Shown here: piece after piece, positions 6,626 through 13,344 of the stretch
How positions within the stretch are numbered: position 1 is the first letter of the stretch
Layout: the number at the start of each line of letters is the position of its first letter
Assembly: GCA_004000625.1 (NCBI GenBank)
Contig: SAUS01000048.1
Coordinates: forward strand, 1-19,692
DNA from: Candidatus Cibiobacter qucibialis
GTDB lineage: Bacteria > Bacillota > Clostridia > Oscillospirales > Ruminococcaceae
Direction of reading: 5' to 3'
DNA length: 19,692 bases
The notes under the pieces: generated by a model
What the model was told of the DNA's origin: nothing
What the model saw: only the letters and a program-made list of their open reading frames with translations
Databases searched by the model: none
Position numbers and translations under genes: made by a program

Positions 6626-7138
6626 TTATTCCTGCACCGGTGCGGGGTCCACGTTCAGGATGTCATTAAAATAGTTGTTGGCAATCATAAAAGCACCCAT
6701 TGTGGTAATTACCACAAGCTGCTCTTCAGTAAAGGTTTGCTGCATCAGGCGCATCAGGTCCTCCGGCACATGCTTGGGGTCACGGGCAATGGCGCGGCCA
6801 TATTCGATCAGCAGGCGCTCATCATCGGTAAAATCAAAGGTGGCAAAGTCAATATGGTTCTTTTCCAGAAGGCGGGAAAAATAAGCGCTGCATACCAGGC
6901 AGTCATTTTGCAGCGAAATGGCGTACTCATAAAAATCTGCGGCGCGCTTGCCGATCAGCCGCTGCAGCTCACGGTCCAGCTCATAGGAGCTTTCTTCCAG
7001 CGTATGGAACGCCGTTACATTATGCAGCAGGGTCAGCTTTTCGTTGGTCAGCTGGTAGCCCTGGGCCAGGTGGTTATCCACCGCGGCGCGGATCTCCTGC
7101 GGGGCTGTGGAAAGGTCAATCTTTGAAATATATGACAT
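6626..7138 (-). CDS. AhpD-like / carboxymuconolactone decarboxylase-family protein
   Basis: The 170-residue all-helical protein has a CxxC pair, Cys80-Leu-Val-Cys83, in the helix context EYAISLQNDCLVCSAYF. This is the active-site layout of AhpD-like alkylhydroperoxidases. The preceding Glu (E71) is present, but the family His a few residues after the second Cys is not seen; Phe stands near that place. The expected activity is thiol-based peroxide or thioredoxin-like redox chemistry in the cytoplasm; the substrate is unknown. The start is ATG 7138, 6 nt after AGGAGG. The gene is single, with its own promoter (7206-7234), an operator-like palindrome (7179-7191) and a terminator. It is divergent from the serine hydrolase. 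Confidence 0.8.
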   Translation of the reverse strand: MSYISKIDLSTAPQEIRAAVDNHLAQGYQLTNEKLTLLHNVTAFHTLEESSYELDRELQRLIGKRAADFYEYAISLQNDCLVCSAYFSRLLEKNHIDFATFDFTDDERLLIEYGRAIARDPKHVPEDLMRLMQQTFTEEQLVVITTMGAFMIANNYFNDILNVDPAPVQE

Positions 7139-7178
7139 AGCGGGCCTCCTGTTTATGCAAAATAAACCTATTACTTAA

Positions 7179-7191
7179 CTTGATAAGTTGG
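7179..7191. promoter_or_regulatory. Palindromic operator candidate in the AhpD-like leader
   Basis: AACTTGATAAGTT is a palindrome with 5-bp arms (AACTT/AAGTT) and a 3-bp centre. It sits just downstream of the expected start of the minus-strand transcript, where a repressor would block elongation. The bound regulator is not identifiable here; no regulator gene is adjacent. Confidence 0.45.
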
Positions 7192-7205
7192 TTGATAGTG
7201 CTGCC

Positions 7206-7234
7206 AGTATACCACCTGCCGGGCGGTACGTCAA
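7206..7234 (-). promoter_or_regulatory. Sigma-A promoter of the AhpD-like gene
   Basis: On the minus strand the elements are TTGACG (7229-7234), a 17-bp spacer and TATACT (7206-7211). The distance to the ATG leaves a leader of about 60 nt containing the 7179-7191 palindrome. Confidence 0.75.
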
Positions 7235-7256
7235 CGCCAAACGGGCAAAAACAGGA

Positions 7257-7285
7257 TTGCAGAGAGAAAAAATTCGTGCTACACT
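7257..7285 (+). promoter_or_regulatory. Sigma-A promoter of the serine hydrolase/acyltransferase pair
   Basis: The sequence is TTGCAG (7257-7262), a 17-bp spacer and TACACT (7280-7285), with TG one base before the -10. The ATG follows 35 bp after the -10, leaving a short leader with AAAGGGA as ribosome site. Confidence 0.65.
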
Positions 7286-7320
7286 GGCAGAAAGTGAAAC
7301 AGCGAAAGGGATGCAGAACA

Positions 7321-8460
7321 ATGGAAAAGGAACAGGCATTGCAAGCCCTGTTGGATCAAGTGGTCCGGCAGGGGGATTTTATCGGTGTCAGCGCGCTCTA
7401 CCTACGGGATGGCAAACAGCTGGCTTATGCACAGGCGGGCATGGCGGACCGGGAACGGGGCATCCCCTTTGCGCGGGATACCATCTGCCGGGTGTTTTCG
7501 ATGAGCAAGCCCATCACGGCCTTTGCGGTGATGAAGCTATGGGAGGACGGCAAACTGGACCTGGACGCCCCGGTGGCAGCCTATCTACCGGAGTTCGGGG
7601 ATGCCGAGCATACGGACCTGACAATCAGGCAGCTGCTCTGCATGACCTCCGGGTATGGCTACAATGATAACGATTCGGTACAGTCGGCGGGGTTGGGCAG
7701 GCTGTATGATGAAATTTCGGAATCCTTTACCAAAGGCGGGCAGCGTACCACGCGTCAGGTGATTGCCGAAATGGCGAAGCTGCCGCTGCTGTACCGCCCC
7801 GGCAAGGGCTGGCGGTATGGCGCCAGCGCGGATATCCTGGCCGCAGCGGTGGAAGCCGCCAGCGGGATGAACTACCGCGATTTTTTGAAGCAGAACCTGC
7901 TGGACCCGCTGGAGATGGTGGATACGGATTTTTATGTGCCGGAAGCCAAGCGTGGCCGGTTTGCCCAAGCGTATGATTTCAATTCCGGCGCAGCGGTGCC
8001 CAATGTGGTGAACCGCCTTGGCATCCAGATGAACATGAAAAGCCTGCCGGAGTTCCTTTCCGGAGGGGCAGGCATGGTTTCGACCATTGACGATTATGCC
8101 CACTTTGCCACCATGCTGATGAACGGCGGCGAATGGAACGGCTGCCGCCTGCTGAAACCGGAAACGGTGCAGGCGATGGCGGAGCCGCTGCTGAACGCAG
8201 AGCAACGCAAGATTTTTGTGGGGCAGGATACCATGCGCCTTGGTATGAGCTATGGCCATTTGATGAGTGTCTGCGTTGCCCCGGAGGAAAGCCCGGTGCC
8301 GCTGCACCTGGGGGAATACGGCTGGGATGGCTGGCTGGGAACCCTGTTCACCAACGACCCTGCAACCCGCAGCAGCCTGCTGATGATGCTGCAGCGCAAC
8401 GGCCCCTGGGACAGACTGGTCAACCTGCGCGTTGGCGTAAAGAAAATTTTGTGGGAATGA
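7321..8460 (+). CDS. Serine hydrolase of the beta-lactamase / penicillin-binding-protein fold (class C-like esterase)
   Basis: The 379-residue protein has the S-x-x-K active site (Ser60-Met-Ser-Lys63 in RVFSMSKPITAF). The second motif is Tyr166 in RYGASADIL, and a glycine-rich stretch GEYGWDGWLGT stands where the third motif (HxG-like) lies. No signal peptide is visible, so it is probably cytoplasmic. The family includes esterases, D-amino-acid amidases and transpeptidase relatives; true beta-lactamase activity is unlikely. The start is ATG 7321. Upstream in-frame codons would place the promoter inside the gene. It is co-transcribed with the acyltransferase 13 bp downstream, which suggests a shared acyl or ester substrate, but this is inference. 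The protein appears intact. Confidence 0.85.
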   Translation: MEKEQALQALLDQVVRQGDFIGVSALYLRDGKQLAYAQAGMADRERGIPFARDTICRVFSMSKPITAFAVMKLWEDGKLDLDAPVAAYLPEFGDAEHTDLTIRQLLCMTSGYGYNDNDSVQSAGLGRLYDEISESFTKGGQRTTRQVIAEMAKLPLLYRPGKGWRYGASADILAAAVEAASGMNYRDFLKQNLLDPLEMVDTDFYVPEAKRGRFAQAYDFNSGAAVPNVVNRLGIQMNMKSLPEFLSGGAGMVSTIDDYAHFATMLMNGGEWNGCRLLKPETVQAMAEPLLNAEQRKIFVGQDTMRLGMSYGHLMSVCVAPEESPVPLHLGEYGWDGWLGTLFTNDPATRSSLLMMLQRNGPWDRLVNLRVGVKKILWE

Positions 8461-8473
8461 GGGGGATGATGGC

Positions 8474-9667
8474 ATGGAGCCATACCGCCCGAACTGTTAT
8501 AAAATACCGGAACTGAACGGCCTGCGGGTGCTGCTGGTGTTTATCGTCAGTTGGTACCACTTTTGGCAGCAATCCTGGCTGACGCCGAGCATTGGCAGTT
8601 ACTCTCTGGATTATCTGCTGCGCGCCGGGTATATGCCAGTGGACGGAACGATTTTGCTTTCTGGCTTTTTGCTGTTCCTGCCCTATGCCCGTGCCATGCT
8701 GCTGGGAGAGGCGGTACCGAACACAAAACAGTTTTACCAGCGCCGCATCATGCGCATTGTGCCCAGCTATTATTTTGTCACGCTGGCGCTGCTGTTTGCT
8801 GTGGCGCTGCCCTGGCACCTGTACTACAACAGCTCCGATATGGTGCGGGATGTTGTGATGCACCTGACCTTTACCCAGACGTTTAACCCGGCAACCTATA
8901 TTGCAACCCCCATCGGGGTGGCTTCCTGGACCATTGCAATCGAGATGCAGGCGTATTTGATCTTCCCGCTGCTGGCGCGGTGGGCGATGAAAAATCCCCT
9001 TGGCACCCTGATGACAATGGCAGCGGGGACGTTCGCCTTCCGCGGGTGGTGCGTCTGGCGGCTGGATGAATACAATATGGTGGTCAACCAGCTGGCAAAC
9101 TTTTTGGACATATACGCGCTGGGCATGGGGGCGGCACTGCTGTATGTCTGGCTGGTGCAGTGCTACCCGGCAGCGGAAAAACGCAAAGCGATGGCATGGC
9201 AGGGGATCGCAACGCTGCTGTGCGTGCTTTCCACCTGGGGGATGCTGCGCATTTTCCGGGTGCAGGCAGGGGAGAGCGGCCAGGCGGCTTTGCAGGCCGG
9301 GCAGATGATGCGCCGCCCGCTGCTGGGGCTGGCCGTTGCGGGAATCCTGCTCACCCTGCCGTTTGCGGCGCGCCCGCTGCGCTTTTTGATGGGCAACCGG
9401 GTGATGGGCTGGCTGGCGGCGGTTTCGATGAACTACTACCTGCTGCACCAGAACCTGGCCGTTCACCTGAAACGGCTGGGCGTTCCACCGTCTGTCAGCG
9501 CGGAACCGAACCGGGCAGAGGAGCAGCCGTGGCAGCTGCAATATACCCTGCTGTGCTTTGGGCTGTCCCTGCTGGGGGCAGCGTTCATTACGCTGTTGAT
9601 TGAAAAGCCGTGCGCGAAGGTGTTGAAAAAGATATTTGCGCGTGGAAAAGCGGAAAACAAGGCGTAA
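8474..9667 (+). CDS. Acyltransferase-3 family integral membrane protein (OafA/YrhL-like)
   Basis: This 397-residue membrane protein has about ten hydrophobic segments. It opens with the family entry NGLRVLLVFIVSWYHF, where the His of WYHF corresponds to the conserved catalytic-site His. GYMPVDGTILLSGFLL and the R-R pair in FYQRRIMRIVPSYY follow, then SWTIAIEMQAYLIFPLL. All are hallmarks of acyltransferase 3 proteins, which transfer acetyl or other acyl groups to cell-envelope sugars or lipids. The start is ATG 8474 behind GAGGGGGA, 13 bp after the hydrolase stop, so the two genes form an operon. One gene adding acyl groups and the other able to remove them is an attractive reading but unproven. 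The terminator at 9714-9749 ends the transcript. Confidence 0.9.
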   Translation: MEPYRPNCYKIPELNGLRVLLVFIVSWYHFWQQSWLTPSIGSYSLDYLLRAGYMPVDGTILLSGFLLFLPYARAMLLGEAVPNTKQFYQRRIMRIVPSYYFVTLALLFAVALPWHLYYNSSDMVRDVVMHLTFTQTFNPATYIATPIGVASWTIAIEMQAYLIFPLLARWAMKNPLGTLMTMAAGTFAFRGWCVWRLDEYNMVVNQLANFLDIYALGMGAALLYVWLVQCYPAAEKRKAMAWQGIATLLCVLSTWGMLRIFRVQAGESGQAALQAGQMMRRPLLGLAVAGILLTLPFAARPLRFLMGNRVMGWLAAVSMNYYLLHQNLAVHLKRLGVPPSVSAEPNRAEEQPWQLQYTLLCFGLSLLGAAFITLLIEKPCAKVLKKIFARGKAENKA

Positions 9668-9713
9668 CGTGCTGTGGGAAAGCGCGGACATTGATGACCT
9701 GATAAGCAAAAAA

Positions 9714-9749
9714 GGCACCGCCGGACTTTTCATCCGGTGGTGCCTTTTT
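9714..9749 (+). terminator. Strong rho-independent terminator of the hydrolase/acyltransferase operon
   Basis: A 12-bp GC-rich stem pairs GGCACCGCCGGA (9714-9725) with TCCGGTGGTGCC (9733-9744), with one G-U pair. The loop is CTTTTCA and five T follow (9745-9749). It is preceded by six A, which would lengthen the stem. Confidence 0.9.
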
Positions 9750-9776
9750 GACTATAAAGATAGAAAAGAAAACAAA

Positions 9777-10060
9777 GGCAATACCGCACAATTCCCGCCT
9801 GACGGCTTAAGCACCGCTCCGGCGGCTGCGGCACGGCAACTGCGTTGCCAAAATGCTCGATAATGTCGGGTTGCGGTACCCGCATCGTGCTTCGGGGGCA
9901 AAAGCCCCTCGCACTCTGCGACCGCTGCCCCTGCTTCGGTTCACTGTTTCCGCCACTGGCGGCGCTCACCTTTGCAGCATCCAGTATTATCTGCGCTTTT
10001 GGCTTGGCATCTGCCGCACCTCGCTCGCCGTATCGGCACTTAGAATTATGCGGTGTTGCC
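9777..10060 (-). mobile_element. Short inverted-repeat element (MITE-like), copy 2, full length
   Basis: This 284-bp segment is bounded by GGCAATACCGCACAATTC (9777-9794) and the near-complement GAATTATGCGGTGTTGCC (10043-10060). It is the reverse complement of copy 1 (612-783), with an additional ~112 bp in the middle (9866-9977). That core is rich in small hairpins: TGCGG/CCGCA around 9872-9884, GGGGC/GCCCC around 9894-9907 and CCGCC/GGCGG around 9950-9962. No transposase or convincing gene is inside. No clear target duplication is visible (CAAA on the left, CTAA on the right). It lies between the acyltransferase terminator and the AraC gene end. Confidence 0.8.
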
Positions 10061-10137
10061 CTAAAAGGGTCAACCGCTTGTCGCAGTGCCTTTTCTATTT
10101 CTGTTATAACATGCCCGGCGGGGCTGTCAATAAGTAT
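10061..10137 (-). other. Coding-like remnant between the AraC stop and the repeat element
   Basis: Read on the minus strand from about 10137, one frame gives ILIDSPAGHVITEIEKALRQ followed by AVDPF, and then enters the inverted-repeat element. The composition is that of a folded protein, but I cannot name the family. The same DNA carries TTGACA (10125-10130), 16 bp and TATAAC (10103-10108) on the minus strand, so it could instead be a promoter region pointing into the element. There is no U-tract terminator for the AraC gene here. Confidence 0.3.
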
Positions 10138-10139
10138 GG

Positions 10140-10913
10140 CTACAGCACATTCTGCTTGCGGAAAGCGCTGGGGGTCATGCCTTTTTCTTTTAGGAACACG
10201 CGGTTAAAGCTGCGGATGGTGCCAAAGCCGCACTGTTCGGCCACCTGGGTGATGGGCAGGCTGCTGCCCTGCAGCAGCGCGGCGGCGTGGCTGATGCGGT
10301 ACTGGTTGATAAAATCCTGAAAGCCGGTGTGCAGGCTGTGGTTGAAGTAGGCCGAAAGATAGGTGTAATTATATCCAAGATCGCGTGCCATCTGTTCCAG
10401 CGTCAGGGTGTGGGTGTAATTCTTTTGCACATAGTCGATAATTTTGGAGGAAAGGTGGGCATCCACATCCGGCACGGGGCGCGGCTGCAAAAAGCACTGC
10501 TCCAACGCTGTACCGCAGATCAGGTAAAGCCCGGCCAGCTGCTTGCAGCGGTTGCCGCCCGGCCAGAGCAGCTCCATCAGGGGCGCAGCTTCCATGCGGA
10601 ACACAGGGGTGATAAACTCCCGCTGGCCCAGCTGAGAAATAAATTCTGGCACCCAGTCGTTAGAAAACACCCATAACACGCTCTGAGATTCGCCAATGGT
10701 GCGGTAGCTGTGGATTTGGTCCGGCAGCACCAGCAGGGCTTCGCCGGGGTGAACTTCGTACTGCTCGGTTTCCAGCGTACAGGCCAGTGTGCCGGACTGT
10801 ACACACAGGAATTCAAAGCTGTGGTGCAGATGCGCCGGAAAATTAAAGTTATGGTCGCGCTGGCAGTACAAATAATTGTGCTGGTCAGAACGCTCAGACT
10901 CATAGAACAGCAT
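10140..10913 (-). CDS. AraC-family transcriptional regulator with cupin-like sensor domain
   Basis: This is a 257-residue regulator. Residues about 15-110 form a cupin-like ligand-binding domain, with PAHLHHSFEFLCVQSG as the metal/sugar pocket strand and HPGEALLVLPDQIHSY behind it. Residues about 155-257 carry the double helix-turn-helix of the AraC family: LTLEQMARDLGYNYTYLSAYF, then PITQVAEQCGFGTIRSFNRV, ending KEKGMTPSAFRK. The start is ATG 10913 preceded by GTGAGG; longer versions would read through the control region. It is divergent from xylB with overlapping promoters, so it most likely controls the pentose genes and itself in response to a sugar. The inducer cannot be named from sequence. 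Confidence 0.9.
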   Translation of the reverse strand: MLFYESERSDQHNYLYCQRDHNFNFPAHLHHSFEFLCVQSGTLACTLETEQYEVHPGEALLVLPDQIHSYRTIGESQSVLWVFSNDWVPEFISQLGQREFITPVFRMEAAPLMELLWPGGNRCKQLAGLYLICGTALEQCFLQPRPVPDVDAHLSSKIIDYVQKNYTHTLTLEQMARDLGYNYTYLSAYFNHSLHTGFQDFINQYRISHAAALLQGSSLPITQVAEQCGFGTIRSFNRVFLKEKGMTPSAFRKQNVL

Positions 10914-10942
10914 ACGGGGGAACCTCACTTTCTTGTTACACA

Positions 10943-10980
10943 AAGTTTGGCCGGGTGAAAACACCAAAACACCCAAACTT
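10943..10980. promoter_or_regulatory. Inverted repeat in the AraC leader (candidate operator or mRNA hairpin)
   Basis: AAGTTTGGCCGGGTG (10943-10957) faces CACCCAAACTT (10970-10980). The arms match except for four extra bases in the left one. An inner GGTG/CACC pairing is also possible. The repeat lies downstream of the AraC promoter and could be an operator or a leader hairpin. Confidence 0.45.
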
Positions 10981-10989
10981 CTGTCTATT

Positions 10990-11018
10990 ATTTTATACGC
11001 TCTTTCTTGCACTTGCAA
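10990..11018 (-). promoter_or_regulatory. Sigma-A promoter of the AraC regulator
   Basis: On the minus strand the elements are TTGCAA (11013-11018), a 17-bp spacer and TAAAAT (10990-10995). The -35 directly abuts the -35 of the plus-strand xylB promoter. Confidence 0.6.
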
Positions 11019-11036
11019 GGGAAAATTCGGTAAAAT
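11007..11036 (+). promoter_or_regulatory. Sigma-A promoter of the xylB pentose cluster
   Basis: The sequence is TTGCAC (11007-11012), an 18-bp spacer and TAAAAT (11031-11036). The -35 lies in the palindrome CTTGCAcTTGCAAG-like stretch 11006-11019, shared with the opposing promoter. A weak -35 is typical of activator-dependent AraC-controlled genes. A small GCGG/CCGC hairpin follows in the leader (11047-11060). Confidence 0.55.
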
Positions 11037-11091
11037 AAAGAAAAAGCGGAGGGAACCGCAAGAAAAAACACAACGCAAAGGAGAATGGCTC

Positions 11092-12576
11092 ATGTACTAC
11101 ATTGGTATCGATCTGGGTACCTCGGCAGTCAAGCTGCTGCTGATGCAGGGCGACGGGCAGATCGCCAACATTGTAAGCCGCGAATATCCCATTGCATTCC
11201 CGCATCCGGGCTGGAGCGAGCAGAACCCCGCTGACTGGTGGGACGCTGTCTGTGCAGGCATTCCGGAGCTGCTGAACGGCTTTGATGCTTCGCAGGTGGC
11301 CGGTATTGGTGCCGGCGGCCAGATGCACGGCCTGGTGGTGCTGGATGCACAGGACAAAGTGATCCGCCCCTGCATTTTGTGGAATGACGGCCGCACCCAG
11401 AAGCAGGTGGAATACCTGAACAACGTCATTGGCAAAGAAAACTTGAGCAAGTACACCGCAAACATTGCATTTGCCGGCTTTACCGCCCCCAAACTGCTGT
11501 GGATGCGCGATACGGAGCCGGAGAACTTTGCAAAGATCAGCAAGATCATGCTGCCGAAGGACTACATCAACTACAAGCTGACCGGCGTACACTGCACCGA
11601 TTACTCCGATGCTTCCGGCATGCTGCTGCTGGATGTGCAGCACAAGTGCTGGAGCAAAGAAATGCTGGATATCTGCGGCGTTAGCGAAGCCAAGGTGCCC
11701 AAGCTGTTTGAAAGCTGGGAGCCGGTTGGCACCCTGACCGCCGAAGCTGCTGCCAAGCTGGGTCTGCCGGAAGGCGTTAAGGTCTGCGCCGGCGCCGGCG
11801 ACAATGCTGCCGCTGCTGTTGGCTGCGGCGCTGTGGGCAACGGCAAGTGCAACATCTCGCTGGGAACCTCCGGTACCGTGTTCATCACCAGCAGCACCTT
11901 TGGTGTGGACAAGCAGAACGCCCTGCACAGCTTTGACCATGCAGACGGCGGCTACCACCTGATGGGCTGCATCCTGTCCGCTGCAAGCTGCAACAAGTGG
12001 TGGATGGAAGACATCCTGAACACCCAGGACTTCGGCAAGGAGCAGGAGCCCATCACCGCTGAAAAGCTGGGTGCAAACGATGTGTACTATCTGCCTTACC
12101 TGATGGGTGAGCGCAGCCCCCATAACGATCCCGCAGCCCGCGGTTCTTTCATTGGGCTGCGTATGGATTCCACCCGCGCCGATATGACCCAGGCTGTGCT
12201 GGAAGGCGTTGCCTTTGCCATCAAGGATTGTGTCGAGATCGCTCGTGCACAGGGCGTTGAGATCGCATCCAGCACGCTGTGCGGCGGCGGCGCCAAGAGC
12301 CCGCTGTGGCGCGAGATCATGGCAAATATTCTGGGCATTCCCCTGGCGCTGCCCCAGACTGAGCAGGGCCCCGGTTACGGCGGCGCCATGCTGGCAGCCG
12401 TTGCCTGCGGCGAATACGCCACGGTGCAGGAATGCGCGGATAAGCTGATCAAGATCAAGAGCGTGACCGAGCCGGATCCGGCTCTGGTTAAGAAATATGC
12501 AGCCCGCTATGAGCTGTGGCACAAGCTGTACCCGGCCCTGAAGCCGCTGTATGCAGAGATGGAGGCATTGCAATGA
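11092..12576 (+). CDS. xylB: Xylulokinase (FGGY carbohydrate kinase)
   Basis: The 494-residue protein has the usual xylulokinase length. The N-terminal ATPase phosphate loop is IGIDLGTSAVKLLLM (residues 4-18). The sugar-contact segment GAGGQMHGLVVLD (about 75-87) has the MHG phrase typical of xylulokinases, and PCILWNDGRTQKQ follows. The C-terminal domain contains the adenine-site segment SLGTSGTVF and the FGGY-type signature around GVAFAIKDCVEIA...CGGGAKSPLWRE. The reaction is D-xylulose + ATP to D-xylulose 5-phosphate, in the cytoplasm. The start is ATG 11092, 7 nt after AAGGAG. It is first gene of the cluster, and its stop overlaps the next start (ATGA). Its product is the substrate of the phosphoketolase downstream. 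A related ketopentose substrate such as ribulose cannot be excluded. Confidence 0.93.
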   Translation: MYYIGIDLGTSAVKLLLMQGDGQIANIVSREYPIAFPHPGWSEQNPADWWDAVCAGIPELLNGFDASQVAGIGAGGQMHGLVVLDAQDKVIRPCILWNDGRTQKQVEYLNNVIGKENLSKYTANIAFAGFTAPKLLWMRDTEPENFAKISKIMLPKDYINYKLTGVHCTDYSDASGMLLLDVQHKCWSKEMLDICGVSEAKVPKLFESWEPVGTLTAEAAAKLGLPEGVKVCAGAGDNAAAAVGCGAVGNGKCNISLGTSGTVFITSSTFGVDKQNALHSFDHADGGYHLMGCILSAASCNKWWMEDILNTQDFGKEQEPITAEKLGANDVYYLPYLMGERSPHNDPAARGSFIGLRMDSTRADMTQAVLEGVAFAIKDCVEIARAQGVEIASSTLCGGGAKSPLWREIMANILGIPLALPQTEQGPGYGGAMLAAVACGEYATVQECADKLIKIKSVTEPDPALVKKYAARYELWHKLYPALKPLYAEMEALQ

Positions 12577-13211
12577 AGATCTATTCTGTAAATGATCCCG
12601 AATTCAAGCCTTATGGCCGTGTAGTAACCGGTCTGGAAGCTGCCAAGGCAGAGATCCTGCAGGCGCTGGCAACCACCCCGCTGCCGGAAGCTACCGACTA
12701 TGTGGCCGAGGAGCCTGTTCTGCAGGAGCTGCCCGCAATGGTGGAAGTTTCCGAGCATCTGTTTGGCGGCATGCCGGTCCAGCTGGGCTGGTGCAACGGC
12801 CACAACACCAAACTGAACTGCCTGGAATACCACCGCGACAGTGAGTTCAACCTGGGCACCGAGGATTTCATCCTGCTGCTGGCCAAGATGGACGACATCA
12901 CCGATGGCAAGCTGGACACCGCAAAGGTCAAGGCTTTCCGCGCACCGGCAGGCACCCTGGTGGAAGTTTACGCCACCACCCTGCATTACGCACCCTGCCA
13001 TGTGGACCCGGCCAAGGGCTTCCGCGTGCTGGTTGCACTGCCGCAGGGCACCAACACCGCCAAGCCGGAAATCAAGGCTGACGGCGGTGACGACGCCCAG
13101 CTGTGGGCCTGCAACAAGTGGCTGCTGGCCCATGTTGAGAGCAGTGAAGCTGCCGCAGGCGCTTATGTCGGCTTGGAAGGCGTGAACATCGACATCGCAG
13201 ACGAACTGTGA
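12573..13211 (+). CDS. DUF4867-family protein of the pentose cluster
   Basis: This 212-residue protein starts MKIYSVNDPEFKPYGRVV. I place it in the DUF4867 family by its pattern and by its usual company with pentose isomerase and kinase genes. It looks like a beta-rich cupin-type fold: CLEYHRDSEFNLGTEDFILLL and PAGTLVEVYATTLHYAPCH contain the His/Glu/His spacing of cupin-like metal or sugar sites (His of EYHRDSE, Glu of LVEVY, His of LHYAPCH). No function is established to my knowledge; sugar mutarotation, epimerisation or isomerisation are possible. ATG 12573 overlaps the xylB stop by 4 bp, with GGAGG 8 nt upstream, so translation is coupled and equimolar expression is likely. No signal peptide is seen. 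Confidence 0.8.
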   Translation: MKIYSVNDPEFKPYGRVVTGLEAAKAEILQALATTPLPEATDYVAEEPVLQELPAMVEVSEHLFGGMPVQLGWCNGHNTKLNCLEYHRDSEFNLGTEDFILLLAKMDDITDGKLDTAKVKAFRAPAGTLVEVYATTLHYAPCHVDPAKGFRVLVALPQGTNTAKPEIKADGGDDAQLWACNKWLLAHVESSEAAAGAYVGLEGVNIDIADEL

Positions 13212-13216
13212 AATAG

Positions 13217-13300
13217 TTAGGAGTTAGAAAGGAGGAGTTAGGAGTTACAATGTGCGCGTAAGCGCACACCATAAACTCCTAACTCCTACCTCCTAACTTG
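13217..13300 (+). repeat. Long palindromic repeat inside the pentose transcript
   Basis: Short units of the type AGGAGTTAG are repeated on the left (13217-13247). The complementary CTCCTAACTCCTA units stand on the right (13275-13297). Between them is a perfect tip hairpin, GTGCGC-GTAA-GCGCAC (13252-13267). The mRNA would fold into one long, slightly imperfect hairpin. There is no U-tract, so it is not an ordinary terminator. The repetitive arms resemble dispersed palindromic repeats seen in gut Firmicutes. It separates xylB-DUF4867 from the isomerase gene. Confidence 0.75.
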
Positions 13301-13344
13301 ATAACGAGCAGAGCAAAATTAAAAAATAAACGGAGGGCAAACTT

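Noticed and set aside
9730..9969. Open frames within the long inverted-repeat element (e.g. 79 codons, minus; 155 codons, plus)
   Set aside because: They lie over inverted repeats and hairpins, lack ribosome sites and are not preserved in the other copy.
10103..10130. Possible promoter TTGACA-16-TATAAC on the minus strand
   Set aside because: Not listed as a promoter because the same bases read as protein-like sequence and nothing downstream but the repeat element would be expressed; noted in a finding instead.
13217..13300. CRISPR-like repeat array
   Set aside because: The repeats are adjoining palindrome arms without regular unique spacers; no cas genes are present.
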